Shown here piece by piece: positions 1-9,803 of a stretch of DNA of 64,000 nt; positions within the stretch are counted from its first letter, which is position 1; each line of letters opens with the position of its first letter. The stretch is from Mixta sp. Marseille-Q2659 (lineage in GTDB: Bacteria; Pseudomonadota; Gammaproteobacteria; Enterobacterales; Enterobacteriaceae). Both the position numbers and the translations under genes were made by a program. Location of the stretch: positions 1-64,000 of the forward strand of contig NZ_CALNWY010000005.1 of NCBI RefSeq assembly GCF_940807255.1, written 5' to 3'. The notes below the pieces were generated by a model, which saw nothing but the letters and a program-made list of their open reading frames with translations, was not told the origin of the DNA and made no database searches.

Positions 1-1
1 G

Positions 2-634
2 GCTGTGGCTTCGCTGTTTAACGCCGTTTTCGGCATGCTGATGGCCTGGATCCTGACGCGTTATCGCTTTCCCGGCCGTGCGCTGCTGGACGGGCTGATG
101 GATCTCCCTTTTGCGCTGCCGACGGCGGTTGCCGGTCTGACGCTGGCCGGGCTGTTCTCGGTTAACGGCTGGTACGGTCAGTGGCTGGCGCAGTTCGATA
201 TTAAAGTTTCCTATACCTGGCTGGGCATTGCCGTGGCGATGGCCTTTACCAGCATCCCGTTTGTGGTGCGCACGGTGCAGCCGGTGCTGGAGGAGCTGGG
301 GCCGGAATATGAAGAAGCGGCCCAAACGCTGGGTGCAACGCCATGGCAAAGTTTCCGCCGCGTCGTGCTGCCGGAAGTAGCGCCAGCGCTGCTGGCGGGC
401 ACCGCGCTCTCTTTTACCCGCAGCCTGGGTGAGTTCGGCGCGGTGATCTTTATCGCGGGCAATATCGCCTGGAAGACGGAGGTCACCTCATTGATGATTT
501 TTATCCGTTTGCAGGAGTTCGATTATCCGGCGGCCAGCGCCATTGCGTCAGTCATTCTTGCCGCCTCTCTGCTGCTGTTATTTGCGATTAATACGTTGCA
601 GAGCCGCTTTGGCCGACGCCTGGGAGGTCACTGA
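2..634 (+). CDS. cysT: Sulfate/thiosulfate ABC transporter permease CysT (5' truncated by window edge)
   Basis: This is one of two inner-membrane permeases of the sulfate/thiosulfate importer that feeds cysteine synthesis. The reading frame is open from the first bases, so the gene starts outside the window; about 210 of an expected ~277 residues are visible. Several hydrophobic segments are seen, plus the cytoplasmic EAA loop (EEAAQTLGATPWQSFRR, near visible residues 100-116) that docks on the ATPase CysA. The stop codon overlaps the cysW start by one base (TGATG), which indicates translational coupling in a cys(P)TWAM operon. Identity rests on similarity to E. coli CysT/CysU and on the neighbours. 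Confidence 0.95.
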   Translation, partial: AVASLFNAVFGMLMAWILTRYRFPGRALLDGLMDLPFALPTAVAGLTLAGLFSVNGWYGQWLAQFDIKVSYTWLGIAVAMAFTSIPFVVRTVQPVLEELGPEYEEAAQTLGATPWQSFRRVVLPEVAPALLAGTALSFTRSLGEFGAVIFIAGNIAWKTEVTSLMIFIRLQEFDYPAASAIASVILAASLLLLFAINTLQSRFGRRLGGH

Positions 635-1509
635 TGGCCGATGTAACCCAACTGAACGGCCTGGAGCGCCAGCGGATTAACTGGGGTAAATGGCTGCTGA
701 TCGCCGTCGGCGTGCTGGTTTCGTTTTTACTGCTGGTGGTGCCGCTAATCGCCATCTTTACCGAAGCGCTGGCGCAGGGCCTTGGCGCGGCGCTCAGCAA
801 TCTCAGCGATGGCGATATGCTGCACGCTATCTGGCTGACGGTGCTGGTGGCGTTGATTACCGTACCGGTTAACCTGGTGTTCGGTACGCTGCTGGCCTGG
901 CTGGTAACGCGCTTTACCTTTCCGGGCCGTCAGCTGTTGCTGACGCTGTTCGACATTCCCTTTGCAGTATCGCCGGTAGTGGCCGGTCTGATCTATCTGC
1001 TGTTTTGGGGCGTTAACGGGCCGGTAGGCGGCTGGCTGGATGCGCATGCTATTCAGCTGATGTTCTCCTGGCCAGGCATTGTGATGGCGACGGTCTTTGT
1101 AACCTGTCCGTTTGTGGTGCGCGAGCTGGTGCCGGTAATGCTCAGTCAGGGCAGTCATGAAGATGAAGCGGCGGTGCTGTTAGGCGCCTCCGGCTGGCAG
1201 ATGTTTCGCCGCGTTACGCTGCCAAACATCCGCTGGGCGCTGCTGTATGGCGTGGTGCTGACCAATGCGCGCGCCATCGGCGAGTTTGGTGCGGTCTCGG
1301 TGGTATCGGGATCGATTCGCGGCGAGACCTATACCTTGCCGTTACAGGTTGAATTACTGCATCAGGACTATAACAGCGTAGGCGCCTTTACCGCCGCCGC
1401 GCTGCTGACCCTGATGGCGATAGTGACACTGTTTCTGAAAAGCGCACTGCAATGGCGATTAGAGAACCAGCAGAAGCGTTTACAGCAGGAGGAAAATCAT
1501 GAGCATTGA
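634..1509 (+). CDS. cysW: Sulfate/thiosulfate ABC transporter permease CysW
   Basis: Second permease of the sulfate/thiosulfate importer, 291 residues, the same length as E. coli CysW. It has about six hydrophobic segments and an EAA-type loop ([18 protein letters not shown], around residues 176-193) for contact with CysA. The start overlaps the cysT stop by one base, and the end overlaps cysA by 11 bases. In E. coli this operon is activated by CysB with O-/N-acetylserine under sulfur limitation; the control region is outside the window. Confidence 0.97.
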   Translation: MADVTQLNGLERQRINWGKWLLIAVGVLVSFLLLVVPLIAIFTEALAQGLGAALSNLSDGDMLHAIWLTVLVALITVPVNLVFGTLLAWLVTRFTFPGRQLLLTLFDIPFAVSPVVAGLIYLLFWGVNGPVGGWLDAHAIQLMFSWPGIVMATVFVTCPFVVRELVPVMLSQGSHEDEAAVLLGASGWQMFRRVTLPNIRWALLYGVVLTNARAIGEFGAVSVVSGSIRGETYTLPLQVELLHQDYNSVGAFTAAALLTLMAIVTLFLKSALQWRLENQQKRLQQEENHEH

Positions 1510-2587
1510 GATTAATCAGATCAATAAATCTTTTGGCCGTACGCGGGTGCTTAATGACATCTCGCTGGATATTCCTTCTGGTCAGATGGTGGCGCTGCTG
1601 GGACCGTCCGGCTCCGGTAAGACTACGTTGCTGCGCATTATTGCCGGGCTGGAACATCAGAACAGCGGTCAGATCCGTTTTCACGATAAAGATGTCAGCC
1701 GCCTGCATGCGCGCGATCGCCAGGTCGGCTTTGTTTTCCAGCATTATGCGCTGTTTCGTCATATGACGGTGTTCGACAATATTGCTTTTGGCCTGACGGT
1801 TCTGCCTAAGCGTGAACGGCCTTCCGCCGCCGCCATTAAGCAGAAGGTGACGCAGCTGCTGGAGATGGTACAGCTGGCGCATCTGGCGAACCGTTATCCG
1901 GCTCAGCTTTCCGGCGGCCAGAAACAGCGCGTGGCGCTGGCGCGCGCGCTGGCGGTCGAACCGCAGATTTTGCTGCTGGATGAGCCTTTCGGCGCGCTGG
2001 ACGCCCAGGTGCGTAAAGAGTTGCGCCGCTGGCTGCGTCAGCTGCACGAAGAGCTGAAGTTCACCAGCGTCTTTGTCACCCACGATCAGGAAGAAGCGAT
2101 GGAAGTGGCCGATCGGGTGGTGGTTATGAGCCAGGGCAATATCGAACAGGTCGGTACGCCGGATGAAGTGTGGCGTGAACCGGGCAGCCGTTTTGTGCTG
2201 GAGTTCCTCGGCGAGGTAAACCGTTTCGATGCGGAGGTTCACGGTTCGCAGTTCCACGTCGGCGCGCACCACTGGCCGCTGGGTTACACGCCAGCGCAGC
2301 AGGGCGCGGTCGAGCTTTTCCTGCGTCCCTGGGAAATTGATGTCAGCCGTCACAGCAGCCTGGAAACGCCGCTGTCGGTGCAGGTGCTGGAAGTCAGCCC
2401 GCGTGGCCATTTCTGGCAGCTGGTTGTGCAGCCCGTCGGCTGGCCGGCTGAGCCTTTCAGCCTGGTGTTTGATGTCGATCAGGCTGCGCCGCAGCGCGGC
2501 GAGCGTCTCTATGTTGGCCTGCAGCAGGCGCGTCTCTATCAGGGAAATACCCCGCTGCGCACGGTTGCCTTTGCCGAAAGCGCCTGA
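1499..2587 (+). CDS. cysA: Sulfate/thiosulfate import ATP-binding protein CysA
   Basis: Cytoplasmic ATPase that powers the CysTW permease pair. The 362-residue protein shows Walker A (GPSGSGKTT, about residues 35-43), the ABC signature (LSGGQKQR, about 135), Walker B ([12 protein letters not shown], about 154-165) and the H-loop (VTHDQEEA). A C-terminal regulatory domain of about 120 residues follows. Length matches E. coli CysA (365). A strong AGGAGG-like site lies just before the ATG, inside the end of cysW. It lies third in the sulfur operon, upstream of cysM. Confidence 0.97.
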   Translation: MSIEINQINKSFGRTRVLNDISLDIPSGQMVALLGPSGSGKTTLLRIIAGLEHQNSGQIRFHDKDVSRLHARDRQVGFVFQHYALFRHMTVFDNIAFGLTVLPKRERPSAAAIKQKVTQLLEMVQLAHLANRYPAQLSGGQKQRVALARALAVEPQILLLDEPFGALDAQVRKELRRWLRQLHEELKFTSVFVTHDQEEAMEVADRVVVMSQGNIEQVGTPDEVWREPGSRFVLEFLGEVNRFDAEVHGSQFHVGAHHWPLGYTPAQQGAVELFLRPWEIDVSRHSSLETPLSVQVLEVSPRGHFWQLVVQPVGWPAEPFSLVFDVDQAAPQRGERLYVGLQQARLYQGNTPLRTVAFAESA

Positions 2588-2662
2588 TATTTTCTGAATC
2601 CTCTTACTCTGTTTGGGCGGGATATTCCCGCCCGCACTATTTTGCCTGCCGGGAACCAAACC

Positions 2663-3544
2663 GTGACGACTCTGGAAACCACTATCGGCAATACGCCGTT
2701 AATTAAACTACAGCGCCTGGGGCCAGCCAACGGCAGTGAAATCTGGCTGAAACTGGAAGGGAATAATCCAGGGGGCTCGGTGAAGGATCGGGCGGCGCTG
2801 TCGATGATCCAACATGCGGAACAGCGCGGTGAAATCACGCCGGGCGATCTGCTGATCGAGGCGACCAGCGGCAACACCGGCATTGCGCTGGCGATGATCG
2901 CGGCGATGAAAGGATACCGCCTGAAGCTGCTGATGCCGGACAACATGAGCCAGGAGCGTCAGGCGGCGATGCGCGCTTATGGCGCCGAGCTGCTGCTGGT
3001 CAGCCGCGAGCAAGGCATGGAGGGCGCGCGCGAGATGGCGCAGGGGATGGCGGCGCGTGGCGAAGGCAAGGTGCTGGATCAGTTTAATAATCCTGATAAT
3101 CCGCTGGGCCACTACGCCACCACCGGCCCGGAAATTTGGCAGCAAAGCGCCGGGAAACTGACGCATTTTGTTTCCAGCATGGGCACCACCGGCACCATTA
3201 CCGGCGTCGGGCGCTATCTGAAAGAGCAAAATCCGCAGGTGCAAATTATCGGGTTGCAGCCAGAAGAAGGCAGCAGCATTCCGGGCATTCGCCGCTGGCC
3301 TGCCGCCTGGATGCCGGGTATCTGGCGTCCTGAGTTAGTCGATCGCATTATCGATATGGCGCAGACCGAAGCGGAAGAGACGATGCGCCAGCTGGCGCGG
3401 CGTGAAGGGATTTTTTGCGGCGTAAGTTCCGGCGGCGCGGTCGCGGGCGCGATCCGCGTTGCGACGGAGCATCCCGGCAGCGTCGTGGTGGCGATTATCT
3501 GCGATCGCGGCGACCGCTATCTTTCCACCGGCGTTTATCAGTAA
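2663..3544 (+). CDS. cysM: Cysteine synthase B (O-acetylserine sulfhydrylase B)
   Basis: PLP enzyme that makes cysteine from O-acetylserine and sulfide, or S-sulfocysteine from thiosulfate. The catalytic lysine is visible in NPGGSVKDRAA at residue 41, and the PLP-phosphate loop is [11 protein letters not shown] chose the GTG at 2663 because the next residues (TTLETTIGNTPL) align with the E. coli N-terminus (STLEQTIGNTPL); an in-frame TTG at 2642 would add seven residues. The protein is 293 residues, about ten shorter than E. coli at the C-terminus. It lies 75 bases after cysA, as in the E. coli cys operon. Confidence 0.93.
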   Translation: MTTLETTIGNTPLIKLQRLGPANGSEIWLKLEGNNPGGSVKDRAALSMIQHAEQRGEITPGDLLIEATSGNTGIALAMIAAMKGYRLKLLMPDNMSQERQAAMRAYGAELLLVSREQGMEGAREMAQGMAARGEGKVLDQFNNPDNPLGHYATTGPEIWQQSAGKLTHFVSSMGTTGTITGVGRYLKEQNPQVQIIGLQPEEGSSIPGIRRWPAAWMPGIWRPELVDRIIDMAQTEAEETMRQLARREGIFCGVSSGGAVAGAIRVATEHPGSVVVAIICDRGDRYLSTGVYQ

Positions 3545-3545
3545 C

Positions 3546-3683
3546 GCGGGCGCGTAGCAATCTGGCAAACAATCGCTGAAATTGCGGTGTGCAAAGTGCA
3601 TGCAAAAGAGTAAAGCGGGCGCATAGTAGCCTGGCAAACAATCGCTGAACTTACGGTGCGGGGAGTGCAGGCAGAAGAGTAAA
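3546..3683. repeat. Two tandem copies of a 69-bp imperfect repeat
   Basis: The copies run 3546-3614 and 3615-3683, are exactly adjacent and of equal length, and differ at about 12 of 69 positions. Both end in AGAGTAAA. They start two bases after the cysM stop and fill half of the ~300-bp gap before macB. A 17-base part of copy two (3656-3672) recurs in inverted orientation at 3750-3766 with one mismatch. I do not recognise the family. The unit is too long and diverged for a CRISPR repeat and has no spacers. Confidence 0.85.
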
Positions 3684-3687
3684 GCGT

Positions 3688-3709
3688 CCCGCGCCAGGGA
3701 CGGCGCGGG
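3688..3709. other. GC-rich hairpin after cysM
   Basis: A perfect 8-bp inverted repeat (CCCGCGCC / GGCGCGGG) with a 6-base loop. It lacks a T-tract on either strand, so it is not a clear intrinsic terminator, but it sits where cysM and macB transcripts converge. The rest of 3545-3846 holds the tandem repeat and the inverted copy; I see no gene in it. Confidence 0.5.
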
Positions 3710-3846
3710 CCGAGCCGTCATGGATGACGTTTTTGCGTCTTTACGATCGGCCTGCATTCCCCGCACGGGCACCGATTTATGTACTCTCCGCGCTTTGCGT
3801 TGGGCAATCTGTTGCCCCGGTACGGGAACCGATTCGGTCAGCGTCC

Positions 3847-5787
3847 TTATTCGCGCTCCAGCGCATGAATTGGATCGAGTCGCGCCGCGCGCCTCGCCGG
3901 GAAGAAACCGAATATCACGCCGATCAGGCTGGAGCAGACAAAGGCCGCCACAATCGAGAAGGGCGAATAGATCATGCTGAAGCTGCTGGTGGTCTGCGCC
4001 AGAATAATGCCCGGCACCAGCGACAGCAGCACGCCGATAATCCCGCCGGTCAGACAAACCAGCACCGCCTCAATTAAAAACTGCTGCATAATATCGCTGG
4101 CACGCGCGCCGACCGCCATACGGACGCCGATTTCCCGGGTTCGCTCGGTTACCGATACCAGCATAATATTCATCACGCCAATGCCGCCTACCAGCAGGGA
4201 GATCAGGGCAATCATCGCCACCAACAGCGTCATGGTATCGGTGGTGCGCTCAATGGTCTGGCGGATGCTGTCGGTATTCAGGATAAAGAAATCTTTGCCG
4301 TTGTGACGCTGCGTCAGCAGACGTGTAACGCCCTGTTCCGCCAGCTCCAGATCGACATTATCCCGTACCCGTACGGTAATGCCACTGAGCCAGGTCTGTC
4401 CGACCATTCGTTTCATTACCGTGGTATAAGGCACCCAAAGATTAAGGTTGCTGTCGCTGCCGAAGCTGCTCTGGCGCGTGGCCACGCCGATAATGCGCAC
4501 CGGCATATTGCCCAGAATCACCACCTGGCCCAGCGGATCCTCGCCGTTGGGAAACAGTTTCTTTAGCGTGTTCTCATCAATCACCGCTTCCTGCGCCAGA
4601 GTGTCAACGCCCTGGCGATCGAAAGCCATTCCCTGCGATAACTGATAGCCGCGCACGGCAAAGAACTGTTCGCCAACGCCGTTGACCATCACCGACAGCG
4701 CCTGATTACGGTATTTCAACGTGCTGCTGCTGGAGAGGGAAGGGGTCACGCTATGAACATAGGGCTGTCCGGCCAGCGCATCTGCATCGCTGGCGCGCAG
4801 CGTCTGGATCGCCGACGAGTGCATATCGCCGAAATCATTACCGGGAAAAACATCCAGCGTGCTGGTGCCCATCGCGCTGATCTCTTGCAATATTTTTTGC
4901 TGCGAGCCTTTGCCCAGCGCCACCACCGCTACTACCGATGCGATACCGATAATAATGCCGAGCATGGTCAGAAAGGTACGCAGACGCTGTGACAGCATGG
5001 AAACCAGCGCCATGCGAAAGGCTTCGCTCAGCCGATCGCGCGCGGCGCGCCAGGCTTTGCCTGCGGTACGGGCGGTTATCTGGCGGGCACTGACTGGCTG
5101 AGACGTTTGCCGCTGGCTGTCGCTGAGGATCTCCCCGTCGCGAATTTCAATAATACGCTGGGCGTGCCGGGCAATCTGCATATCGTGCGTCACGATAACA
5201 ATGGTATGCCCCTGCTGATGCAGGTCATGCAAAATACGCATTACCTCTTCGCCGCTGTGGCTGTCGAGCGCGCCGGTAGGTTCATCGGCAAGGATCACCT
5301 CGCCGCCGTTCATCAGGGCGCGCGCAATACTGACGCGCTGCTGCTGACCGCCGGAGAGCTGGCCGGGCCGATAGTGCAGGCGTTCACCGAGGCCGAGGCG
5401 GGTAAGCAGGGCGGCAGCGCGCTCACGGCGCACCTGCGGCGCCTGTCCGGCATAGATGGCGGGCATTTCCGCGTTGCCTAAAGCCGTTAGCTCGCTCAGC
5501 AGGTGATAGCGCTGAAAAATAAAGCCGAAGTGTTCACGACGCAGCGCCGCCAGCGCATCGTTATCCAGCGAGGAAACGGCGCGATCGGCAATGCGATATT
5601 CGCCGGCGCTGGGTTTATCCAGACAGCCGAGAATATTCATCAGCGTTGATTTACCTGAGCCGGATTGCCCAACGATCGCCACAAATTCGCCGGAATCGAT
5701 CGCCAGGTTAATATTACGCAGCACTTGTACCTGCTGTTCGCCGTTCTGAAACGCGCGGCAGATATTCGTCAGTTGTAACAGCGCCAT
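3847..5787 (-). CDS. macB: Macrolide/peptide export ATP-binding/permease protein MacB
   Basis: Inner-membrane ABC protein of the MacA-MacB-TolC tripartite pump, which exports macrolides, enterotoxin-like peptides and other periplasmic substrates. The 646-residue protein (E. coli 648) has an N-terminal ATPase domain with Walker [10 protein letters not shown] (about 40-48), signature LSGGQQQR and Walker [13 protein letters not shown]. One membrane span follows (near 270), then a large periplasmic domain, then three C-terminal spans (from about 520). The start overlaps the macA stop (TAATG), so the two are translationally coupled, with macA first. Confidence 0.95.
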   Translation of the reverse strand: MALLQLTNICRAFQNGEQQVQVLRNINLAIDSGEFVAIVGQSGSGKSTLMNILGCLDKPSAGEYRIADRAVSSLDNDALAALRREHFGFIFQRYHLLSELTALGNAEMPAIYAGQAPQVRRERAAALLTRLGLGERLHYRPGQLSGGQQQRVSIARALMNGGEVILADEPTGALDSHSGEEVMRILHDLHQQGHTIVIVTHDMQIARHAQRIIEIRDGEILSDSQRQTSQPVSARQITARTAGKAWRAARDRLSEAFRMALVSMLSQRLRTFLTMLGIIIGIASVVAVVALGKGSQQKILQEISAMGTSTLDVFPGNDFGDMHSSAIQTLRASDADALAGQPYVHSVTPSLSSSSTLKYRNQALSVMVNGVGEQFFAVRGYQLSQGMAFDRQGVDTLAQEAVIDENTLKKLFPNGEDPLGQVVILGNMPVRIIGVATRQSSFGSDSNLNLWVPYTTVMKRMVGQTWLSGITVRVRDNVDLELAEQGVTRLLTQRHNGKDFFILNTDSIRQTIERTTDTMTLLVAMIALISLLVGGIGVMNIMLVSVTERTREIGVRMAVGARASDIMQQFLIEAVLVCLTGGIIGVLLSLVPGIILAQTTSSFSMIYSPFSIVAAFVCSSLIGVIFGFFPARRAARLDPIHALERE

Positions 5788-6986
5788 TATCGTGGCCCCA
5801 TTCCCGGACCGCCAGACGCTGCGGTTACGCTGCGCTGCCCTAATACCACTTTCTCGCCAGGCTTCAGGCCGGAGATGATTTCCGCTTCGACATTATCATT
5901 CAATCCTACTTCAACCTGACGTCGGGTCGCTTTCTGGTTCGCGTCTACTACCTGGACCGAGGTTTTGCCGTCAATGGTATCGATCGCGGTTGCCGGGATC
6001 ACAATGGCATTTTGGCGTTCACCCAAAACGATATGCACTTCCGCCGACATGGAGATGCGCAGGCGATGATCCGGGTTCGGCACGTCAAACAGGCCGTAAT
6101 AGTAGATAGCCGTTTTCGTGCTGGAGCTGCTGGAGGAGGAGCTGGTCAAGCTGCTGGTGCTGTCGGTGTTAATTGAGTCCGGGGCGGGCTCAATTGCACG
6201 CAGCGTCGCTTCATAGCGCTTTTGCGGCTCGCCGAGAATGGTAAACCAGACTTTCATGCCCGGCTTAACCTTAATTACGTCCGCCTCGGAGATCTCCGCT
6301 TTAACCGTCATGGTATCGAGATTGGCGACCTTGATAAGCGTTGGCGCGCTTTGTACGGCGTTGACCGTCTGGCCCGCTTCGACCGGTACCGAGACGACGG
6401 TGCCGTCAATAGGGGAAACGATACGGGTATAGCCGAGATTGACCTGCGCGGTGTTGACTTCGATCTGCGCCTGGACAATTTGCGCATCCAATGCACGGAT
6501 TTCCGCTTCGGTGGTACTTAAGGTGGCCAGCGCATCATCGTAATCCGCTCTGGCCGTCAGGTTTTTGCTCAGCATCGCTTTCTGGCGGGCAAAGGTGGCG
6601 CGATAGTTACTCAGCTGTGCTTCTTTGGCCGCGCGCTGAGCTTCGATATTTTTAAGCGCCGCCTGCGCGTTTTGCAGGGCGTTTTGCTGCGTCATGCTGT
6701 CGATTTCCGCTACCAACTGGCCCTGTTTAACCTGGTCGCCCAGTTCGACCAACAGCTGCTTGATCTGGCCGGAAGCCTGCGCGCCGACGCTTACCAGCTT
6801 GCTGGCGGTCAGCGTGCCGTCAGCCAGCACCGATTGCTGTAGCGGGCGCTGTTCCGCGGTCGCCGTTAAAAATTCTGCCGGCGCCTTACGCTGATGCAGC
6901 AGCGCCCAGGCGATAACAACAACTACAATCAAAAGCATCAGCAGTAAGAATCCCTTACGGCTGAAAAGGGTGCGGCGTAATGCCAT
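5787..6986 (-). CDS. macA: Macrolide export periplasmic adaptor MacA
   Basis: Membrane-fusion protein that links MacB to an outer-membrane TolC channel. It has one N-terminal membrane anchor (about residues 12-32), a lipoyl-like domain, an alpha-helical hairpin (about 90-165) and beta-barrel and membrane-proximal domains. At 399 residues it is longer than E. coli MacA (371). A serine-rich stretch ([13 protein letters not shown], around residue 285) accounts for part of the difference and is probably a flexible loop. It is the first gene of a macAB operon that diverges from a two-component system, whose regulator is a plausible controller. Confidence 0.93.
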   Translation of the reverse strand: MALRRTLFSRKGFLLLMLLIVVVVIAWALLHQRKAPAEFLTATAEQRPLQQSVLADGTLTASKLVSVGAQASGQIKQLLVELGDQVKQGQLVAEIDSMTQQNALQNAQAALKNIEAQRAAKEAQLSNYRATFARQKAMLSKNLTARADYDDALATLSTTEAEIRALDAQIVQAQIEVNTAQVNLGYTRIVSPIDGTVVSVPVEAGQTVNAVQSAPTLIKVANLDTMTVKAEISEADVIKVKPGMKVWFTILGEPQKRYEATLRAIEPAPDSINTDSTSSLTSSSSSSSSTKTAIYYYGLFDVPNPDHRLRISMSAEVHIVLGERQNAIVIPATAIDTIDGKTSVQVVDANQKATRRQVEVGLNDNVEAEIISGLKPGEKVVLGQRSVTAASGGPGMGPR

Positions 6987-7156
6987 GACAAATATCCCTG
7001 GTACGGAGAAAGCACTGGTATAGCGTAAAAGCCTGCCACAATAAAGCGAAACGACAGCTTAATATGGCGATAATCTCTGTAAGGATTGAGTAAAACCGGC
7101 TGCGTATTTTTCCGCTTAAGGTCAAAATAGCGCCAACCGCTTGTGAGAGTACGCGA

Positions 7157-7837
7157 ATGAAAATTCTGTTAGTTGACGATGACCTCGAATTGGGCACCAT
7201 GCTCAGCGAATATTTACTTGGCGAAGGCTTTGACGCAACCCTCGTGCTGACCGGACAGGCTGGCGTGAATGGTGCGCTGTCCGGCAATTTTCAGGCGATG
7301 ATCCTGGATATTATGCTGCCGGATATGAGCGGCATCGACGTGCTGCGTCAGGTGCGGCAAAGCAGCCGGATACCGGTCATTATGCTGACGGCGAAAGGCG
7401 ATAATATTGATCGGGTTATCGGGCTGGAAATGGGCGCCGATGACTATGTGCCGAAACCGTGTTATCCCCGTGAGCTGGTGGCGCGCCTGCGCGCAGTGCT
7501 GCGCCGTTTTGATGAGCTGCCTGCCCAGCAGGAGAAGAAGGATGTGGTGCGCTGGCGCGATTTGACGCTGAATCCGGCAACGCGCATTAGCGAATGGAAA
7601 AATACGCCCTTCGATTTGACCGCTTCCGAGTTCAATCTGCTTGACCTGCTGCTGCGCGCGCCCGATCGCGTAGTCTCGAAAGATGAGCTGTCTGAAAAAG
7701 GGCTGGGGCGCCCGCGCGAAGCCTACGATCGCAGCGTGGATGTGCATATCAGCAATATCCGGCAAAAACTCTCCAGCCTGACCGGTGATGCGATCAATAT
7801 CGAAACCGTGCGCAGCATTGGCTATCGCATTCGATGA
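7157..7837 (+). CDS. CpxR-like response regulator (OmpR/PhoB class)
   Basis: DNA-binding response regulator of 226 residues. The receiver domain has the acidic pair DDD (residues 7-9), the phospho-acceptor Asp51 (MILDIML) and Lys at ADDYVPKP. A C-terminal winged helix spans about 130-226 (VDVHISNIRQKL, SIGYRI). Sequence is closest in feel to CpxR, but this is a paralogue: CYPRELVA replaces FNDRELVA, and the gene is next to macAB, not cpxP. The stop overlaps the kinase start by four bases. It diverges from macA across ~170 bp, so control of macAB is likely but inferred. Confidence 0.88.
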   Translation: MKILLVDDDLELGTMLSEYLLGEGFDATLVLTGQAGVNGALSGNFQAMILDIMLPDMSGIDVLRQVRQSSRIPVIMLTAKGDNIDRVIGLEMGADDYVPKPCYPRELVARLRAVLRRFDELPAQQEKKDVVRWRDLTLNPATRISEWKNTPFDLTASEFNLLDLLLRAPDRVVSKDELSEKGLGRPREAYDRSVDVHISNIRQKLSSLTGDAINIETVRSIGYRIR

Positions 7838-9186
7838 ATACCCGCTTTCGTGGTCGGCTGTTCTGGAAAATCCTGTTTGGCTTCTGGCTGGTGTTTTTTC
7901 TCATCAGTCAGCTGCTGTGGCTGGGATTTACCCTGTATGGCAAACATCGTGAGCCGCCGGAACATATTGCGACGCGGCGTATTGTTAATCTTCAGATGGC
8001 CTCCGCCGTTTCGGTGTTAAAGCACGGCGGTTTACCGGCGCTGGACGATATGATGTCGGACTGGCCGCCTGGTGACCGCCGCTTTTTCTCCGTTACGCTG
8101 ATGCCGGTTCCACCGCAGGAAATCCCACGCCAGCAGCTTTTGCCGACCTCACAGGACGCCGGCGTGCCCGATCGGGTTATTGAATGGGTTACCGGCGCGG
8201 ATGGCAAACAGTATCAGCTGCGCTATGACGTGAAAGGGCTGCGTGAAGACAGCGAGATGGGCGGGCCGCCGCGTAAAATCCTTAATATTCCAGAGCCGGT
8301 ATTCTGGTTTGCCGGCCTGATGGGGTTACTGTTCAGTTCATTACTGGCGTGGAACCTGTCACGCCCGATGCGTCAGCTGCGTTCCGGTTTTACCCGCGTT
8401 TCAAACGGCGATCTTTCCGTGCGCCTTTATCCACAAATGCGGCGTCGCCATGACGAATTTTCAGTGGTTGCGCGTGACTTCGATGCCATGGTGGAACGGC
8501 TGGCGGTGCTGGTGAAAGCGCGTGAAGAACTGCTGCATGATATTTCCCATGAGCTACGTTCACCGCTGGCACGGTTGCAGCTGGCGACGGGGCTGGCGCG
8601 TCAGACGCCGGAGTCGGTTAATGTATCGCTTGACCGCATTGATGAAGAGGCGCGACGGCTGGATAAAATGATTGGCGAGCTGCTTACGCTTTCGCGCGCT
8701 GAAAATGAAAAGATGCCCGACGAACAATATTTCGATCTGTACGGCCTGCTGGAAACCGTGGTTAACGATGCGCGTTATGAAGCGCAGTTGCCCGGCGTCG
8801 AGATAGTGCTGGAAGTAGAGCAGAACGCCGATTACACCGTAAAAGGCAATGCCGAGCTGGTGCGGCGCGCGGTGGAAAACGTGGTGCGCAATGCGCTGCG
8901 CTATTCATTGCAAGGGCAGCAGGTGCGCGTAACGTTAAAACCCGATAACGGTTGGCTGTCGGTTTGCGTTAGCGACAGCGGACCGGGCGTTGACGCCGAT
9001 AAGCTTTCCAGCATTTTCGATCCCTTTGTGCGCGTCAATTCGCCGATGCAGGGCAAAGGCTACGGTCTGGGCTTATCTATCGTGCGTAAAGTGGTGCTGG
9101 CGCATCATGGCGAGGTGCAGGCGGTCAACGGGCGTAACGGTGGATTGGAGATGACCATTCGCTTACCGCACTGGCAAAGTCATTAA
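7834..9186 (+). CDS. CpxA-like sensor histidine kinase
   Basis: Membrane kinase of 450 residues, partner of the preceding regulator. Two membrane spans (about 10-35 and 150-172) flank a ~115-residue periplasmic sensor, followed by a HAMP domain (NLSRPMRQLRSG). The phospho-acceptor His is in LLHDISHELRSPLARLQ, and the ATPase domain carries N box (NVVRNALRY), G1 (DSGPGVD) and G2 (GYGLGLS). The H-box resembles CpxA. The short periplasmic domain shows no family that I recognise, so the signal is unknown; envelope stress or pump substrates are guesses from context. Confidence 0.88.
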   Translation: MNTRFRGRLFWKILFGFWLVFFLISQLLWLGFTLYGKHREPPEHIATRRIVNLQMASAVSVLKHGGLPALDDMMSDWPPGDRRFFSVTLMPVPPQEIPRQQLLPTSQDAGVPDRVIEWVTGADGKQYQLRYDVKGLREDSEMGGPPRKILNIPEPVFWFAGLMGLLFSSLLAWNLSRPMRQLRSGFTRVSNGDLSVRLYPQMRRRHDEFSVVARDFDAMVERLAVLVKAREELLHDISHELRSPLARLQLATGLARQTPESVNVSLDRIDEEARRLDKMIGELLTLSRAENEKMPDEQYFDLYGLLETVVNDARYEAQLPGVEIVLEVEQNADYTVKGNAELVRRAVENVVRNALRYSLQGQQVRVTLKPDNGWLSVCVSDSGPGVDADKLSSIFDPFVRVNSPMQGKGYGLGLSIVRKVVLAHHGEVQAVNGRNGGLEMTIRLPHWQSH

Positions 9187-9213
9187 GCAGCAGCGTTTTG
9201 TAGCAGGCAATAA

Positions 9214-9239
9214 AAAACGGCACCTTGCGGTGCCGTTTT
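9214..9239. terminator. Bidirectional terminator between the kinase gene and crr
   Basis: The stem AACGGCACC / GGTGCCGTT has a 4-base loop and is flanked by A and T runs, so it can stop both the rightward kinase transcript and the leftward crr transcript. Confidence 0.85.
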
Positions 9240-9256
9240 AGCTGAAGCTTAAGCCG

Positions 9257-9760
9257 TTATTTTTTAATGCGAATAACCGGCGTTTCGCCAACGGTAACCT
9301 GACCGGTCAGTTTGGTCAGCTCTTTGATCTCATCCATGTTAGAGATCACAACCGGCGTCAGCGTAGACTTCGCTTTTTCTTCCAGCAGCGGCAGATCAAA
9401 TTCGATGACCACGTCGCCTTTCTTCACTTTCTGGCCTTCTTCCGCGATGCGCTTAAAGCCTTCGCCTTTCAGCTCTACGGTATCAATACCAAAGTGAACA
9501 AACAGCTCGATGCCACTATCTGATTCGATAGAAAACGCATGATTGGTTTCGAAAATTTTGCCGATGGTGCCGTCTACCGGCGCAACCATTTTATTGCCTG
9601 CCGGTTTGATGGCAATACCATCACCTACAATTTTCTCCGCGAATACGACGTCTGGCACGTCTTCAATATTTACGATCTCACCAGACAGCGGGGCGACGAT
9701 CTCAATGGTGCCAGATGCGCTTTCTGTTTTATCGCCAAAAAGTTTGGATAAAAAACCCAT
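9257..9760 (-). CDS. crr: PTS glucose-specific enzyme IIA (EIIA-Glc)
   Basis: Soluble phosphocarrier that passes phosphate from HPr to glucose-type EIICB proteins. It also governs catabolite repression by activating adenylate cyclase when phosphorylated and by inducer exclusion when not. The 167-residue protein has both active-site histidines, His74 ([10 protein letters not shown]) and the phospho-acceptor His89 ([13 protein letters not shown]). It is last in the ptsH-ptsI-crr operon, 43 bases after ptsI. In E. coli crr also has its own promoter inside ptsI. Confidence 0.98.
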   Translation of the reverse strand: MGFLSKLFGDKTESASGTIEIVAPLSGEIVNIEDVPDVVFAEKIVGDGIAIKPAGNKMVAPVDGTIGKIFETNHAFSIESDSGIELFVHFGIDTVELKGEGFKRIAEEGQKVKKGDVVIEFDLPLLEEKAKSTLTPVVISNMDEIKELTKLTGQVTVGETPVIRIKK

Positions 9761-9803
9761 GATCTTCTCCTAAGCAGTAATGTTGGGCCAGCGTATCGCG
9801 GAA

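Noticed and set aside
1388-2659. Long minus-strand open frame opposite cysA
   Set aside because: It mirrors codon bias of cysA on the other strand, has no ribosome site and no recognisable protein family; cysA is certain.
3546-3683. CRISPR array
   Set aside because: Only two directly adjacent 69-bp units with no spacers and no cas genes nearby.
3335-4057. Minus-strand open frame spanning cysM end, the repeats and macB end
   Set aside because: Overlaps the real 3' ends of two certain genes and translates the tandem repeat; no ribosome site and no family.
3720-4077. Plus-strand frames at the right end of the cysM-macB gap
   Set aside because: They continue antisense into macB and carry an Arg/Ala-rich shadow composition.
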